From assembly GCF_023206395.1 (NCBI RefSeq), contig NZ_CP066149.1:2232001-2296000 (forward strand): a stretch of DNA of 64,000 nt, given 5' to 3'. Positions 8,645 to 17,412 of this stretch are shown piece by piece. This stretch comes from Vibrio sp. ED004 (GTDB lineage Bacteria; Pseudomonadota; Gammaproteobacteria; Enterobacterales; Vibrionaceae). Positions within the stretch are counted from its first letter, which is position 1. Each line of letters opens with the position of its first letter. The position numbers and the translations under genes are program-made. Under the pieces are notes generated by a model. That model did not search any database, was not told the DNA's origin, and saw only the letters and a program-made list of their open reading frames with translations.

Positions 8645-9028
8645 TATCTAATGACCAAGCACAATGTGCGAAAGCGCACACAGATAAGCTTGTTATTTAT
8701 CGATAATTAGCGATTCGTTTAAATATTAAGTGCTTTTTTTTGTTTCCTTTCTAGTTTTAATATCTAGTTATCAATCTTGGTTTGGGTTTTATTTGATGCT
8801 TTAAGCTAATAGTTGGTTTTTTGGCATGATTGTCGGATAACAGGTGTTAGACCAGATGATAATAAAGCGTTAAAGTTGTTTCGTATTACTGTTTGTTGTT
8901 ATCACGACAGACAGCCATAGCCGAAAAAGTGGAAGTATTTCGAATTAGGCTACGAATAAGCCCTAGACTATGAAAAACCAGCCCAACATGTTCACCAAAT
9001 ATGATTGGAAACTGGTGAGGAGAGCAAT
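8645..9028 (+). promoter_or_regulatory. ilvIH upstream control region
   Basis: This 384-base gene-free stretch is AT-rich with many T-runs in its first half. In enterics the ilvIH promoter region binds Lrp and is influenced by LeuO from a distance, and such a long spacer is consistent with that. I could not pick out individual Lrp sites or a leader peptide. GGCT-N7-AGCC occurs near 8948-8962. Confidence 0.4.
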
Positions 9029-10768
9029 ATGACAACAAAACCTGAAACAGCAATGTTATCCGGCGCTGAGATGGTGGTGCAGTCTCTAATTGAAGAGGGT
9101 GTAGAACAAATCTTTGGTTATCCAGGTGGTTCTGTACTTGATATCTACGATGCGCTGCATGCTAAAACTGCTGAAATTAAGCACGTATTAGTACGACACG
9201 AACAAGCCGCTACCCATATGGCAGATGGCTATACTCGTTCTACCGGTAAACCGGGTGTAGTACTTGTGTGTTCTGGTCCTGGCGCTACCAATACCGTTAC
9301 AGGTATTGCGACAGCGTACATGGACTCAATCCCAATGATTGTTATTTCTGGTAACGTACCAAATAACCTGATTGGTAACGACGCCTTCCAAGAGTGTGAC
9401 ATCGTCGGTGTATCTCGCCCGATCGTTAAGCACAGTTTCCTAGTTAAGAAAGCGGAAGATATCCCTGAAGTCGTTAAAAAAGCCTTCTATATTTCAACGA
9501 CAGGACGTCCTGGTCCTGTGGTTATCGATCTACCAAAAGATATCCTAAATCCACAAATCAAGCTTCCTTATGAATACCCTGAAACGATCAAAATGCGTTC
9601 GTACAACCCAACGGTTACGGGTCATAAAGGTCAAATCAAGAAGGCACTGAAAGCACTTCTTGAAGCGAAGAAGCCGGTACTTTATGTCGGTGGTGGTGCG
9701 GTTATCTCTGAGGCAGATCAACAGCTGATTAAATTGGCTGAAGCACTTAATTTACCCGTTGTAAGTACCCTAATGGGTCTTGGTGCCTTCCCTGGCACTC
9801 ACAAGAACTCTTTGGGTATGTTGGGCATGCACGGTTTGTATGAAGCCAATATGGCAATGCACAATGCCGATCTTATCTTTGGTGTTGGGGTACGTTTCGA
9901 TGACCGTACGACTAACAACCTAGACAAGTACTGCCCGAACGCGAAGATCATGCATATTGATATCGACCCATCATCGATCTCTAAGAATGTTAAAGTGGAT
10001 CTACCGATTGTAGGTTCTGCAGAAAAAGTACTAGAGAGCATGGTGAACCTGCTGATTGAGCAAGGTGGCACTAACGATGCTGAAGCGATGGAAAGCTGGT
10101 GGAGTGAGATTAAACAATGGCAAGAGCGTGATTGCTTAGCTTATGAGAAATCTTCTGAGCGCATTAAGCCACAACAAGTTATTGAAACACTGCACAAAGT
10201 AACCAATGGCGATGCGTATGTTGCCTCGGATGTTGGTCAGCACCAGATGTTTGCTGCATTGTACTACCCATTCAACAAACCACGCCGTTGGATTAACTCG
10301 GGTGGCCTAGGCACGATGGGCTTTGGTCTACCTGCGGGTATGGGCGTTAAGTTTGCTAAGCCAGACGAAGAGGTGGTTGTTGTAACCGGTGATGGCAGTA
10401 TTCAAATGAATATTCAAGAGTTGTCGACAGCACTTCAATACAACATCCCAGTTAAGATTATTAACCTGAACAACCGTTTCTTAGGAATGGTAAAACAGTG
10501 GCAAGACATTGTTTATCAAGGTCGTCACTCTAACTCATATATGGACTCTGTTCCTGATTTTGCTGCAATCGCGGAGGCTTATGGCCACGTAGGTATGCGC
10601 ATTTCATCTCCGGATGAATTGGAATCAGGTTTGGAAAAAGCACTGGCGATGAAAGACCGTTTGGTATTTGTCGATATCAGTGTTGATGATACCGAGCACG
10701 TATACCCAATGCAGATCAAAGGCGAGGGTATGGATAACATGTGGCTAAGCAAAACGGAGAGAACATAA
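9029..10768 (+). CDS. ilvI: Acetolactate synthase III, large catalytic subunit
   Basis: A thiamine-diphosphate enzyme that condenses two pyruvates, or pyruvate with 2-oxobutyrate, in the first common step of valine, leucine and isoleucine synthesis. The 579-residue protein has the N-terminal ThDP site ([14 protein letters not shown], then the HEQAA glutamate), a central FAD-binding domain, and the C-terminal ThDP motif beginning [12 protein letters not shown] and ending at NN. ATG 9029 is chosen because GAGGAG stands six bases upstream and E. coli IlvI has 574 residues; the frame extends to a TTG at 9005. ilvH follows after one base, giving the usual two-subunit operon. Confidence 0.95.
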   Translation: MTTKPETAMLSGAEMVVQSLIEEGVEQIFGYPGGSVLDIYDALHAKTAEIKHVLVRHEQAATHMADGYTRSTGKPGVVLVCSGPGATNTVTGIATAYMDSIPMIVISGNVPNNLIGNDAFQECDIVGVSRPIVKHSFLVKKAEDIPEVVKKAFYISTTGRPGPVVIDLPKDILNPQIKLPYEYPETIKMRSYNPTVTGHKGQIKKALKALLEAKKPVLYVGGGAVISEADQQLIKLAEALNLPVVSTLMGLGAFPGTHKNSLGMLGMHGLYEANMAMHNADLIFGVGVRFDDRTTNNLDKYCPNAKIMHIDIDPSSISKNVKVDLPIVGSAEKVLESMVNLLIEQGGTNDAEAMESWWSEIKQWQERDCLAYEKSSERIKPQQVIETLHKVTNGDAYVASDVGQHQMFAALYYPFNKPRRWINSGGLGTMGFGLPAGMGVKFAKPDEEVVVVTGDGSIQMNIQELSTALQYNIPVKIINLNNRFLGMVKQWQDIVYQGRHSNSYMDSVPDFAAIAEAYGHVGMRISSPDELESGLEKALAMKDRLVFVDISVDDTEHVYPMQIKGEGMDNMWLSKTERT

Positions 10769-10769
10769 T

Positions 10770-11264
10770 ATGAGACACATTATTTCACTACTAATGGAAA
10801 ACCAACCGGGTGCGCTTTCTCGTGTGGTTGGCTTGTTTTCTCAACGTGGCTACAACATCGAGTCATTGAACGTATCTCCAACTGATGATCCAACACTTTC
10901 TCGTTTGAACGTGACGACTAACTCAAGCGAAATGCAGCTAGAGCAGATACAGAAGCAGCTGCATAAGCTGATCGATGTACTTAAGGTACAAGAGGTCTCT
11001 GAGCTTGAACACATCGAACGTGAACTTCTGATGGTAAAAGTACGTGCGAGCGGTTTTGCTCGTGCAGAAGTGAAGCGCACAGCGGATATTTTCCGTGGTC
11101 AGATCGTTGATGTAACGGCTTCTCAATACACGGTGCAAATGGCGGGTACGAGCGAGAAGCTTGATGCTTTCATTCAGGCTTTGTCTGAAGTTACGGAAGT
11201 GCTTGAGGTAGCGCGAAGTGGCGTGGTTGGTATCGCACGTGGTGAACGAGCGCTGAAAGCCTAG
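10770..11264 (+). CDS. ilvH: Acetolactate synthase III, small regulatory subunit
   Basis: A 164-residue regulatory subunit that activates IlvI and confers valine feedback inhibition. The N-terminal ACT domain begins MRHIISLLMENQPGALSRV, with the glycine-containing NQPGALSRV loop that forms the valine site, and continues through QRGYNIESLNV. The C-terminal domain (residues about 80-160) has the ALS_ss_C fold pattern. Its ribosome site, GGAGAG, lies inside the end of ilvI, so translation is likely coupled. A terminator closes the operon. Confidence 0.95.
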   Translation: MRHIISLLMENQPGALSRVVGLFSQRGYNIESLNVSPTDDPTLSRLNVTTNSSEMQLEQIQKQLHKLIDVLKVQEVSELEHIERELLMVKVRASGFARAEVKRTADIFRGQIVDVTASQYTVQMAGTSEKLDAFIQALSEVTEVLEVARSGVVGIARGERALKA

Positions 11265-11290
11265 ACAATAAGTCTTTATAAAATAGCTTT

Positions 11291-11320
11291 AAAGCCGCTT
11301 TTTTAAGCGGCTTTTATTTT
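11291..11320 (+). terminator. ilvIH terminator
   Basis: AAAGCCGCTT pairs with AAGCGGCTTT across TTTT, followed by T-rich sequence. Confidence 0.9.
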
Positions 11321-11377
11321 GTTAATTTTTTAGAGTGCTATAATCCCGCGCTCGACTTCCATTCACCTGAGTTAGCA

Positions 11378-13261
11378 ATGAGAACTAAAAAATCAATAAT
11401 TACATTGCTGATGATCTCTATCACACTGTCTTCTGCTGTAGGGTTGTATTATTTACAACGCTACCAAGACGTTAAAACTCAGAGTTTCAATGAGTCTGCA
11501 AAACAAGCCCTTCATCAATTGGTCTACGCTGAGCGAGACTACAACCTTCTAAAATCTCAATTAGTCTCTGTTATGGAGTTACTCAGCCATAGCCAGAGCT
11601 TGGTTAATTTCGCCTCTTCTCCATCAGACCAAACTAAAAACCTGCTTGAAGAGGTGTGGCAGTCTGTTCTAGTGAACCAAAAATGGTACACACAAATTCA
11701 TCTGCTTGATATTACGGGTAAAGAGCTGGTGCGTGTGAACTATTCGTCTGCAACAGGTGAGGTGACGTTGCCTCAACACCTACAAGATAGATCGGAATCG
11801 AGTTACTACCAATTCGCACAAGGCTTGGAACGCGAAGAGATTGGCGGTTGGGGAATAGAGCTTGAAACCGAACACGGCGAGTTAACCTATCCTTATAAAC
11901 CAGTTCTGCGAGTCTTTACTCCCGTTGAAACACCAGAAAAGCGTGTTGGTTATCTTGTGATTAATTTGGATGTTTGGGGGCTGTCTTCGCGTCTTAATTT
12001 CTCACCGGATTATGATTTTCGATCAGAGGTTGTCAACGAGTCGGGCTACTACATTGCGAGTAACAACAGCAGTAAGCTTTTCGGTGATTCCGTTCTAGAG
12101 AGAAAGAGCTTCAACCTAAAAAATATCGCACCCAAGACATGGGAAGCGATTTCTCGTGAACAAATGGGCACTGTATTTGAAGACGGTAACCTGTTCGCGT
12201 TTAACACCGTCAAGCTCGCGAATAATCAAGAAATGCACCTGTTGATCCATCTGAACGAGAAACAGCTTCTTGATCGCGCTGAGCGTGATTTGAATGATCT
12301 TGCCCACGAAGAGATCATTGTTCTATTTACGGTGCTGATTTTCGCCTTTCCATTTGCTTATCTGGTGACGCACTATCGACGTCGCAGCTTAGAAAGTAAA
12401 TTAGCACGTGCGGCATTGAACGGCATGTCGGCGGTGATGATCTCTGACAAGCAACATCGTGCCATGATGATCAATAACGAATTTGAAAATATGACGGGTT
12501 ACAGTAAAAACCAAGTCATCGGTCACAATGCCTTACAGTTGCTGCTGGAAAATACCGAGCAGGTGCTCTCTAGTGAGTCCATCTGGCAGCATCTAGAGCA
12601 AGAGGAAGTATGGGAAGGTGAGGTGTTGTGTAAGAACAAGCTTCGCATTCCTTTTACCGCCATCATGCGAGTCCATGCGGTCAAAAACAATTCGGGTAAA
12701 GTGAGCTATTACATTACCTCGTTGGTTGATATCTCGGTAAGGAAAGAGCTCGAAGTGCGTCTACGTTTTCTGAGTGAGAGAGACGCTTTGAGTAACCTCT
12801 GGAACCGACGTAAGTTCGAAGAACAGCTAGCTTACTATTCTCGCTTGGTTGAGCGTTATCCTAATGAAGCCACCACTTGTTTAGCCTTAGTCGATATCGA
12901 TAACTTTAAGCGAATCAATGATGAGCTTGGCCACGATGAGGGTGACCGTGTGATTGCGCGTGTTGCTGGTCTTCTGCAAGATAGCCTTCGTAGTACTGAT
13001 TTTGTTGCTCGTGTTGGAGGAGAAGAGTTCGCGTTGCTGATGCCACACACGTCTCTGCCGGAAGCGAAGCGAGTATTGGACCGATTACGAATTGAGATAG
13101 AGCTAGCCGCCGGTACTAAGGTGACGGTGAGTGTTGGCTTTACGGATTTAACCAGTAACAGCACTCGCTCATACAAATGCGCCGATGTCGGGCTTTATGA
13201 ATCAAAATCCTCTGGTCGCAATACTGTTTCTATGTGTCCTAGCCATGCTGATGTTGCTTAG
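11378..13261 (+). CDS. Membrane diguanylate cyclase: Cache-like sensor, PAS, GGDEF
   Basis: A 627-residue signalling protein expected to make cyclic di-GMP. TM1 lies at about residues 8-26 and TM2 at about 310-328, enclosing a periplasmic domain of some 280 residues that resembles a double Cache sensor. A cytoplasmic PAS domain (about 345-455; MINNEFENMTGYSKNQVIGH) leads to a GGDEF domain. The active site is GGEEF (547-551), and RSTD (538-541) is a proper inhibitory I-site five residues before it. No EAL domain is present. It has its own promoter region after the ilvIH terminator. The ligand is unknown. Confidence 0.9.
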   Translation: MRTKKSIITLLMISITLSSAVGLYYLQRYQDVKTQSFNESAKQALHQLVYAERDYNLLKSQLVSVMELLSHSQSLVNFASSPSDQTKNLLEEVWQSVLVNQKWYTQIHLLDITGKELVRVNYSSATGEVTLPQHLQDRSESSYYQFAQGLEREEIGGWGIELETEHGELTYPYKPVLRVFTPVETPEKRVGYLVINLDVWGLSSRLNFSPDYDFRSEVVNESGYYIASNNSSKLFGDSVLERKSFNLKNIAPKTWEAISREQMGTVFEDGNLFAFNTVKLANNQEMHLLIHLNEKQLLDRAERDLNDLAHEEIIVLFTVLIFAFPFAYLVTHYRRRSLESKLARAALNGMSAVMISDKQHRAMMINNEFENMTGYSKNQVIGHNALQLLLENTEQVLSSESIWQHLEQEEVWEGEVLCKNKLRIPFTAIMRVHAVKNNSGKVSYYITSLVDISVRKELEVRLRFLSERDALSNLWNRRKFEEQLAYYSRLVERYPNEATTCLALVDIDNFKRINDELGHDEGDRVIARVAGLLQDSLRSTDFVARVGGEEFALLMPHTSLPEAKRVLDRLRIEIELAAGTKVTVSVGFTDLTSNSTRSYKCADVGLYESKSSGRNTVSMCPSHADVA

Positions 13262-13392
13262 GTTTCTGCCTACTTAACTTCTTTTCTTCTGCCTGCTCCA
13301 TTTCTTTAAACTGCTTTCCGATTGATTCTTCCTTCCCTTCTTTTTATTAGGAATCTCACTTTTGAGCGACTTATGTCACAAAATCTATACAG

Positions 13393-13408
13393 TTAGACTA
13401 AAGTCTAA
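13393..13408 (+). repeat. Perfect 16-bp palindrome downstream of the cyclase gene
   Basis: TTAGACT-AA-AGTCTAA. It lies in the 378-base gene-free stretch 13262-13639 and is a candidate operator; no known consensus was matched. Confidence 0.35.
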
Positions 13409-13461
13409 TGTTGGTGATAATTTGAGCTAAACTGAACAATAAGTAAACTACCTTGCTTCAG

Positions 13462-13486
13462 ATTACACCGTGCTTAACGGTGTAAT
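13462..13486 (+). repeat. Perfect 9-bp stem-loop
   Basis: ATTACACCG (13462-13470) pairs with CGGTGTAAT (13478-13486) over a seven-base loop. There is no T-run on either side, so it is not an intrinsic terminator. It could be an operator or a leader-RNA hairpin ahead of the small frame at 13640. Confidence 0.4.
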
Positions 13487-13639
13487 AAATAGAGTGTTTA
13501 CCAGATGTAGAAGGATGACGCCGTTAACTTAATTCAACTGATTAGCTAGCTTTTTCAATGATTTGAAAGGCAGCAGTAGAACTAGGTTAGCTGGAGCAAG
13601 AGTTTGGGGATCATACAGTCTGGTTAAAAGAGGCGTGGT

Positions 13640-13771
13640 ATGTTTGTCGATTTTTTAGTGAGGTTAACCATAGGCACATTAGCCATTCTTGGCTTTCAAT
13701 TGAGTGCTTTGTATTTTTTACCTATGGTTGTGCTGCTCAATACTCATCACAAAGAGTTTTTTGGGTGGTAG
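13640..13771 (+). CDS. Possible 43-residue single-span membrane protein
   Basis: An ATG frame of 43 codons starts eight bases after AGAGG and ends just before a strong terminator, so it has the layout of a real short gene. The product begins MFVDFLVRLTIGTLAILGFQ and continues with a hydrophobic core through LPMVVLL to a polar, aromatic tail (NTHHKEFFGW). This predicts one membrane helix of about 25 residues. I do not recognise the family. The 378 bases upstream contain two perfect palindromes and no other gene. Small membrane proteins often modulate a transporter or sensor, but nothing here says which. Confidence 0.5.
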   Translation: MFVDFLVRLTIGTLAILGFQLSALYFLPMVVLLNTHHKEFFGW

Positions 13772-13791
13772 TTCAGTCGTGGTACTGGAAA

Positions 13792-13823
13792 CAAAAAAAC
13801 GGAGCCATTGGGCTCCGTTTTTA
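13792..13823. terminator. Bidirectional terminator between the small ORF and gntR
   Basis: ACGGAGCC (13799-13806) pairs with GGCTCCGT (13811-13818). It is flanked by an A-run on the left and a T-run on the right, so it can serve convergent units. Confidence 0.9.
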
Positions 13824-13846
13824 TTTGGTTAGAAACTACTTTAGCG

Positions 13847-14506
13847 TTATGTCGCTTCGATAACTTCTTCAATTCGTTTCATTGAACCTAGTAAGTGTTG
13901 ATCAAGCAGTTCTGTCGCTTGTTCTACATTTTTAGATAGTACTAGCTTCATGATCATTTCGTGCTCATCAATATTGAACAGATCATCAGACGCGCTTTCT
14001 GCAGACATAGCTAGGAAGCGGTAACGTTTTACTTGGTTAATTAGGTCATCAAAGAACTTAAACATGTTCTCTGAATCTGCACCTTCAAGTAATGCTACAT
14101 GGAATTGCTGGTGGCGTTCTTCCCACTCAACACAATCAAACTCTTCAGATACGTACTGCACTCGCGACAGTTTGTGGTAAGACGTTAGTACATCCAGTTC
14201 CCAACTCTCATCACCCGCTGAAATCGCTTTTTTAAGCAGAACAGATGATACAACACGAAGGCTTTCGTATAGGTCATTCAGTTCTTTCTTTGATACAGGA
14301 GATACCCAGCAGCCTTTTTGTGGCTCTAGCTTTACGTATTTGCTCCAAGATAACTGTACCAAGGCTTCGCGAATAGGGGATGCGCCGACGTTGTAGCGTG
14401 CTTTTAGATCAGCAACAACAAGCTTTTGACCTGGGGTTAACTCACCATTAAGAATATCTTGGCGAATCATCTTTGATACTTTGTCAGTGAGCGTAGGACT
14501 AGACAT
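13847..14506 (-). CDS. GntR family regulator with FCD ligand domain
   Basis: A 219-residue FadR/FCD-subfamily repressor or activator. The N-terminal winged helix is seen in KMIRQDILNGELTPGQKLVV and the recognition helix region YNVGASPIREALVQL. The all-helical C-terminal FCD domain has the metal/ligand histidine pattern (for example HQQFHVALL and DEHEMIMKLVL). Start 14506 is chosen because GAGG lies upstream at good spacing; the in-frame ATG at 14518 lacks one. It sits downstream of pykF, separated by a terminator, and is probably transcribed on its own. Ligands of this group are usually organic acids or amino acids; the actual one is not evident. Confidence 0.85.
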   Translation of the reverse strand: MSSPTLTDKVSKMIRQDILNGELTPGQKLVVADLKARYNVGASPIREALVQLSWSKYVKLEPQKGCWVSPVSKKELNDLYESLRVVSSVLLKKAISAGDESWELDVLTSYHKLSRVQYVSEEFDCVEWEERHQQFHVALLEGADSENMFKFFDDLINQVKRYRFLAMSAESASDDLFNIDEHEMIMKLVLSKNVEQATELLDQHLLGSMKRIEEVIEAT

Positions 14507-14641
14507 TACAAACCTCATGTATATTGATTTCTAGTCTGCTAATCCGTCTCTTAGAAAGAGCCAATTGGAAGTTAACAGTACGTAGTTCTATTGTGATTGA
14601 TAATACAGCGTACTGAAAAGTTAGGCAAGATTTAGTTTCAT

Positions 14642-14668
14642 AAAAAAAGAGGGCCGAAGCCCTCTTTT
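14642..14668 (-). terminator. pykF terminator
   Basis: AGAGGGC-CGAA-GCCCTCT stem with a tetraloop. Read on the minus strand it is followed by a long T-run. Confidence 0.9.
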
Positions 14669-14693
14669 ATATTTTATGCGAATCGGTTCATTC

Positions 14694-16106
14694 TTATAGA
14701 ACGTGAACAGATGCCGTGTTTGTAGTACCAGAAGCTACTAGAGCACCAGAAACCATAACTACGATGTCGCCTTTGTTACCTAGGCCAGATTGTAGAGCGA
14801 TTTCTTTACCGTTGATGTAGAACGCGTCTGTGTTCTCGATAGAGTCAACAAGAACTGGCTTAACACCTTTAGTAAGAACTAGCTGTGCAGCTGTCTTTTC
14901 GTTAGTTGTTAGAGCAAGGATGTTTGCAGTTGGGAAGTACTTACGTACTGAACGTGCAGACTTACCGCCTTCAGTTGCAACAACGATTAGAGGAGCAGCT
15001 AGCTTCTCTGCTGTGTCTACAGCGCCTTTACATACTGCTTCAGTGATGCGTAGACGTGGGCTGTCTAGACGAGAACCTAGCTCAGCTTTAAGAGCTGAAT
15101 CAGTGCGGTTCGCGATTTGAGCCATGATAGTTACAGCTTCAACTGGGTACTTACCTTTAGCAGTTTCGCCAGAAAGCATTACTGCATCAGTACCATCCAT
15201 GATTGCGTTCGCAACGTCACCCGCTTCAGCACGAGTTGGACGTGGGTTGCTGATCATAGAGTCAAGCATTTGAGTTGCAGTGATAACCATCTTACGTGCA
15301 CGGTTACACTTCTCGATCATCATTTTTTGAGCGAAGATTACTTCTTCTGCTGGGATTTCAACACCTAGGTCACCACGAGCAACCATGATGCCATCAGAAG
15401 CTTCAAGGATTGAATCGAAGTTATCTACACCTTCTTGGTTTTCAATCTTAGAAATGATGTGGATGTTTTCGCCACCGTTAGCGTTTAGAAGCTCACGGAT
15501 TTCTTTAACGTCGTCTTCTTTACGGATGAAAGAAGCAGCTACGAAATCAACGCCTTGCTCACAACCAAACTTAAGGTCAGCTTTGTCTTTCTCAGAAAGA
15601 GCTGGAAGTTGAACAGAAACGCCAGGAAGGTTAACACCTTTGTTTTCGCCTAGAGCACCGTTGTTAAGAACTTTACACTTAACTTCAGTTTCTGTTGTTG
15701 CGATAACTTCCATTTCGATTAGGCCGTCATCAACAAGGATAGTGTTACCTGCAGTTAGGTCTTTAGCGAAACCTAGGTAAGTTACTGCTACTACGTCTTT
15801 GTTACCAACAACTGTTGCGTCAGTTGTGAAAGTGAACTCTTGACCAGCTACTAGATCTACGTCGTTACCATCTTCAAGTTTGATAGTACGGATTTCAGGA
15901 CCTTTAGTATCTAGAAGGATAGCAAGTTGCTCACCTTTGTTTTCCATTACTTTACGGAAGTTCGCGATACGAGTGCCGTGTTCTGCGAAATCACCGTGAG
16001 AGAAGTTAAGACGCATAACGTTCATGCCAGCATCTACTAGTTCAGTTAGCTTCTCTACAGATTCAGTTTTAGGGCCAATCGTACATACGATTTTGGTCTT
16101 TTTCAT
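14694..16106 (-). CDS. pykF: Pyruvate kinase I
   Basis: A 470-residue glycolytic enzyme converting phosphoenolpyruvate and ADP to pyruvate and ATP. The start [16 protein letters not shown] and the length are typical of the fructose-1,6-bisphosphate-activated PykF type. Active-site signatures include MRLNFSHGD, the catalytic lysine of [10 protein letters not shown], the metal-binding [14 protein letters not shown], and ATQMLDSM. The C-terminal domain carries the effector-binding region (VVMVSGA near the end). Codon use is strongly biased, as in highly expressed genes. It is divergent from the DeoR regulator-glmS unit, as in V. cholerae VC0485-VC0487. Confidence 0.96.
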   Translation of the reverse strand: MKKTKIVCTIGPKTESVEKLTELVDAGMNVMRLNFSHGDFAEHGTRIANFRKVMENKGEQLAILLDTKGPEIRTIKLEDGNDVDLVAGQEFTFTTDATVVGNKDVVAVTYLGFAKDLTAGNTILVDDGLIEMEVIATTETEVKCKVLNNGALGENKGVNLPGVSVQLPALSEKDKADLKFGCEQGVDFVAASFIRKEDDVKEIRELLNANGGENIHIISKIENQEGVDNFDSILEASDGIMVARGDLGVEIPAEEVIFAQKMMIEKCNRARKMVITATQMLDSMISNPRPTRAEAGDVANAIMDGTDAVMLSGETAKGKYPVEAVTIMAQIANRTDSALKAELGSRLDSPRLRITEAVCKGAVDTAEKLAAPLIVVATEGGKSARSVRKYFPTANILALTTNEKTAAQLVLTKGVKPVLVDSIENTDAFYINGKEIALQSGLGNKGDIVVMVSGALVASGTTNTASVHVL

Positions 16107-16250
16107 GGAAGGTACTCTCCGGTAAGTATTGTTACAATTTGAAATTTATTTAAGTTCTGAAGATTGGTCCGCTACATCAACATTTTGTGCCTGTTGTGTA
16201 AAAGCGCGGGACTTCCAATATGTCCTTCAGAGTTGTAAGTCTTTCATCAA

Positions 16251-16273
16251 TTTTAGTCATTTTATGACTAAAA
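16251..16273. promoter_or_regulatory. Perfect 10-bp inverted repeat upstream of pykF
   Basis: TTTTAGTCAT and ATGACTAAAA flank a three-base centre (TTT). It is about 145 bases before the pykF start and 260 bases before the divergent regulator, in the 429-base gene-free interval 16107-16535. Its length and symmetry suggest an operator. It does not match the HexR or Cra consensus as I know them. Confidence 0.45.
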
Positions 16274-16503
16274 GATTTTGATTCAACGCTGTGTTTCTGT
16301 GACTTATACCAACATATCAGGTGAAAGTTGCAGAAAAATAACGGTCAGTTCTGTAATTTTTTTTCTTTTCGGGTGCGGATTCTACCACCTAATGACTTCA
16401 ATATCACTGCTTAACAATTGTCTTAGGACAAGGTTTCATCGCTATTTATTAATTTTTTGGATCAAAATAAATGGACTAAATAGTTTCGTTGTAACTATAA
16501 TAT

Positions 16504-16551
16504 GTTTCATATCGAAACTTACTGGCCTTTTTTAAATGTCGAAACGAAACG
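16504..16551 (+). promoter_or_regulatory. Cluster of GTTTC/GAAAC motifs at the DeoR-family gene start
   Basis: GTTTC-N5-GAAAC (16504-16518) and a tandem GAAACGAAAC (16541-16550) overlap the regulator's start codon region; another TTTCG occurs at 16484-16488. DeoR/GlpR-type regulators commonly bind TTTCG/CGAAA repeats, so these may be autoregulatory sites. Confidence 0.35.
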
Positions 16552-17306
16552 CTCAGCTCAGAAGACATGCAATTTCTAACCTAGTGAATGAAAAGGGGGA
16601 GGTTAGTGTTGATGAATTATCCGCTAAGTTTGAAACCTCAGAAGTCACTATTAGAAAGGACTTGGCGTCTTTGGAGAAAAACGGTCAGCTTTTGCGCCGT
16701 TATGGTGGTGCGATTTCATTACCGAAAGAGGTTGTGAGCGAAGAACTGGGTCAACAAGTTTCGACTCGAAAGATTTCACTAGCAAAAGCCGCTGCAGATT
16801 TGATTCGTGACCATAATCGTATTGTGATTGATAGTGGTAGCACGACTGGTGCCCTAATCCAGCAACTTAATACTAAGCGTGGTTTGGTGGTTATGACCAA
16901 CTCATTGCACGTGGCTAACGCGCTTAATGAGCTTGAAAGTGAACCGACGCTACTCATGACTGGCGGCACTTGGGATACCCATTCGGATTCTTTCCAAGGC
17001 AAAGTCGCAGAGTCAGTTTTGCGTGCTTACGATTTTGACCAACTGTTTATCGGGGCTGATGGTATCGACCTCGACAGAGGCACAACCACATTCAATGAGT
17101 TGGTTGGCCTGAGTAAAGTTATGGCTGAAGTGTCACGAGAAGTGATCGTGATGGTTGAGTCTGAAAAAGTGGGACGAAAGATCCCCAATTTAGAGCTGGC
17201 TTGGAACCACATCGATATTTTGATTACCGATACAGATTTGAGCAAAGAATCTCAAGCAAGTATCGAATCACATGACGTTCGAGTGATCCTGACTGATCCA
17301 GCTTAA
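16536..17306 (+). CDS. DeoR/GlpR family transcriptional regulator
   Basis: A 256-residue sugar-phosphate-responsive repressor. The N-terminal helix-turn-helix is VSVDELSAKFETSEVTIRKD, followed by the family's LLRRYGGAI linker. The C-terminal sensor domain has the phosphosugar-isomerase-like fold with IVIDSGSTTGALIQQL and DQLFIGADGID motifs. It is 106 bases upstream of glmS on the same strand, the arrangement also seen in V. cholerae (VC0486-VC0487). Control of amino-sugar synthesis by glucosamine-6-phosphate is therefore a reasonable guess, but the effector is not shown by sequence. Confidence 0.88.
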   Translation: MSKRNAQLRRHAISNLVNEKGEVSVDELSAKFETSEVTIRKDLASLEKNGQLLRRYGGAISLPKEVVSEELGQQVSTRKISLAKAAADLIRDHNRIVIDSGSTTGALIQQLNTKRGLVVMTNSLHVANALNELESEPTLLMTGGTWDTHSDSFQGKVAESVLRAYDFDQLFIGADGIDLDRGTTTFNELVGLSKVMAEVSREVIVMVESEKVGRKIPNLELAWNHIDILITDTDLSKESQASIESHDVRVILTDPA

Positions 17307-17412
17307 AACTAATTTTAAATATTATGCATTTAACTTCCTATAATTGATCTGATTAAAGATATGGCCTTTGCTTGCTGCCAATAGGAATAAACAAAATTGA
17401 TGGAGTAAAACT

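Noticed and set aside
16278..16535. 85-codon open frame upstream of the DeoR-family gene
   Set aside because: It lies in an AT-rich divergent promoter interval, has no ribosome site, ends exactly at the next start, and its product resembles no protein.
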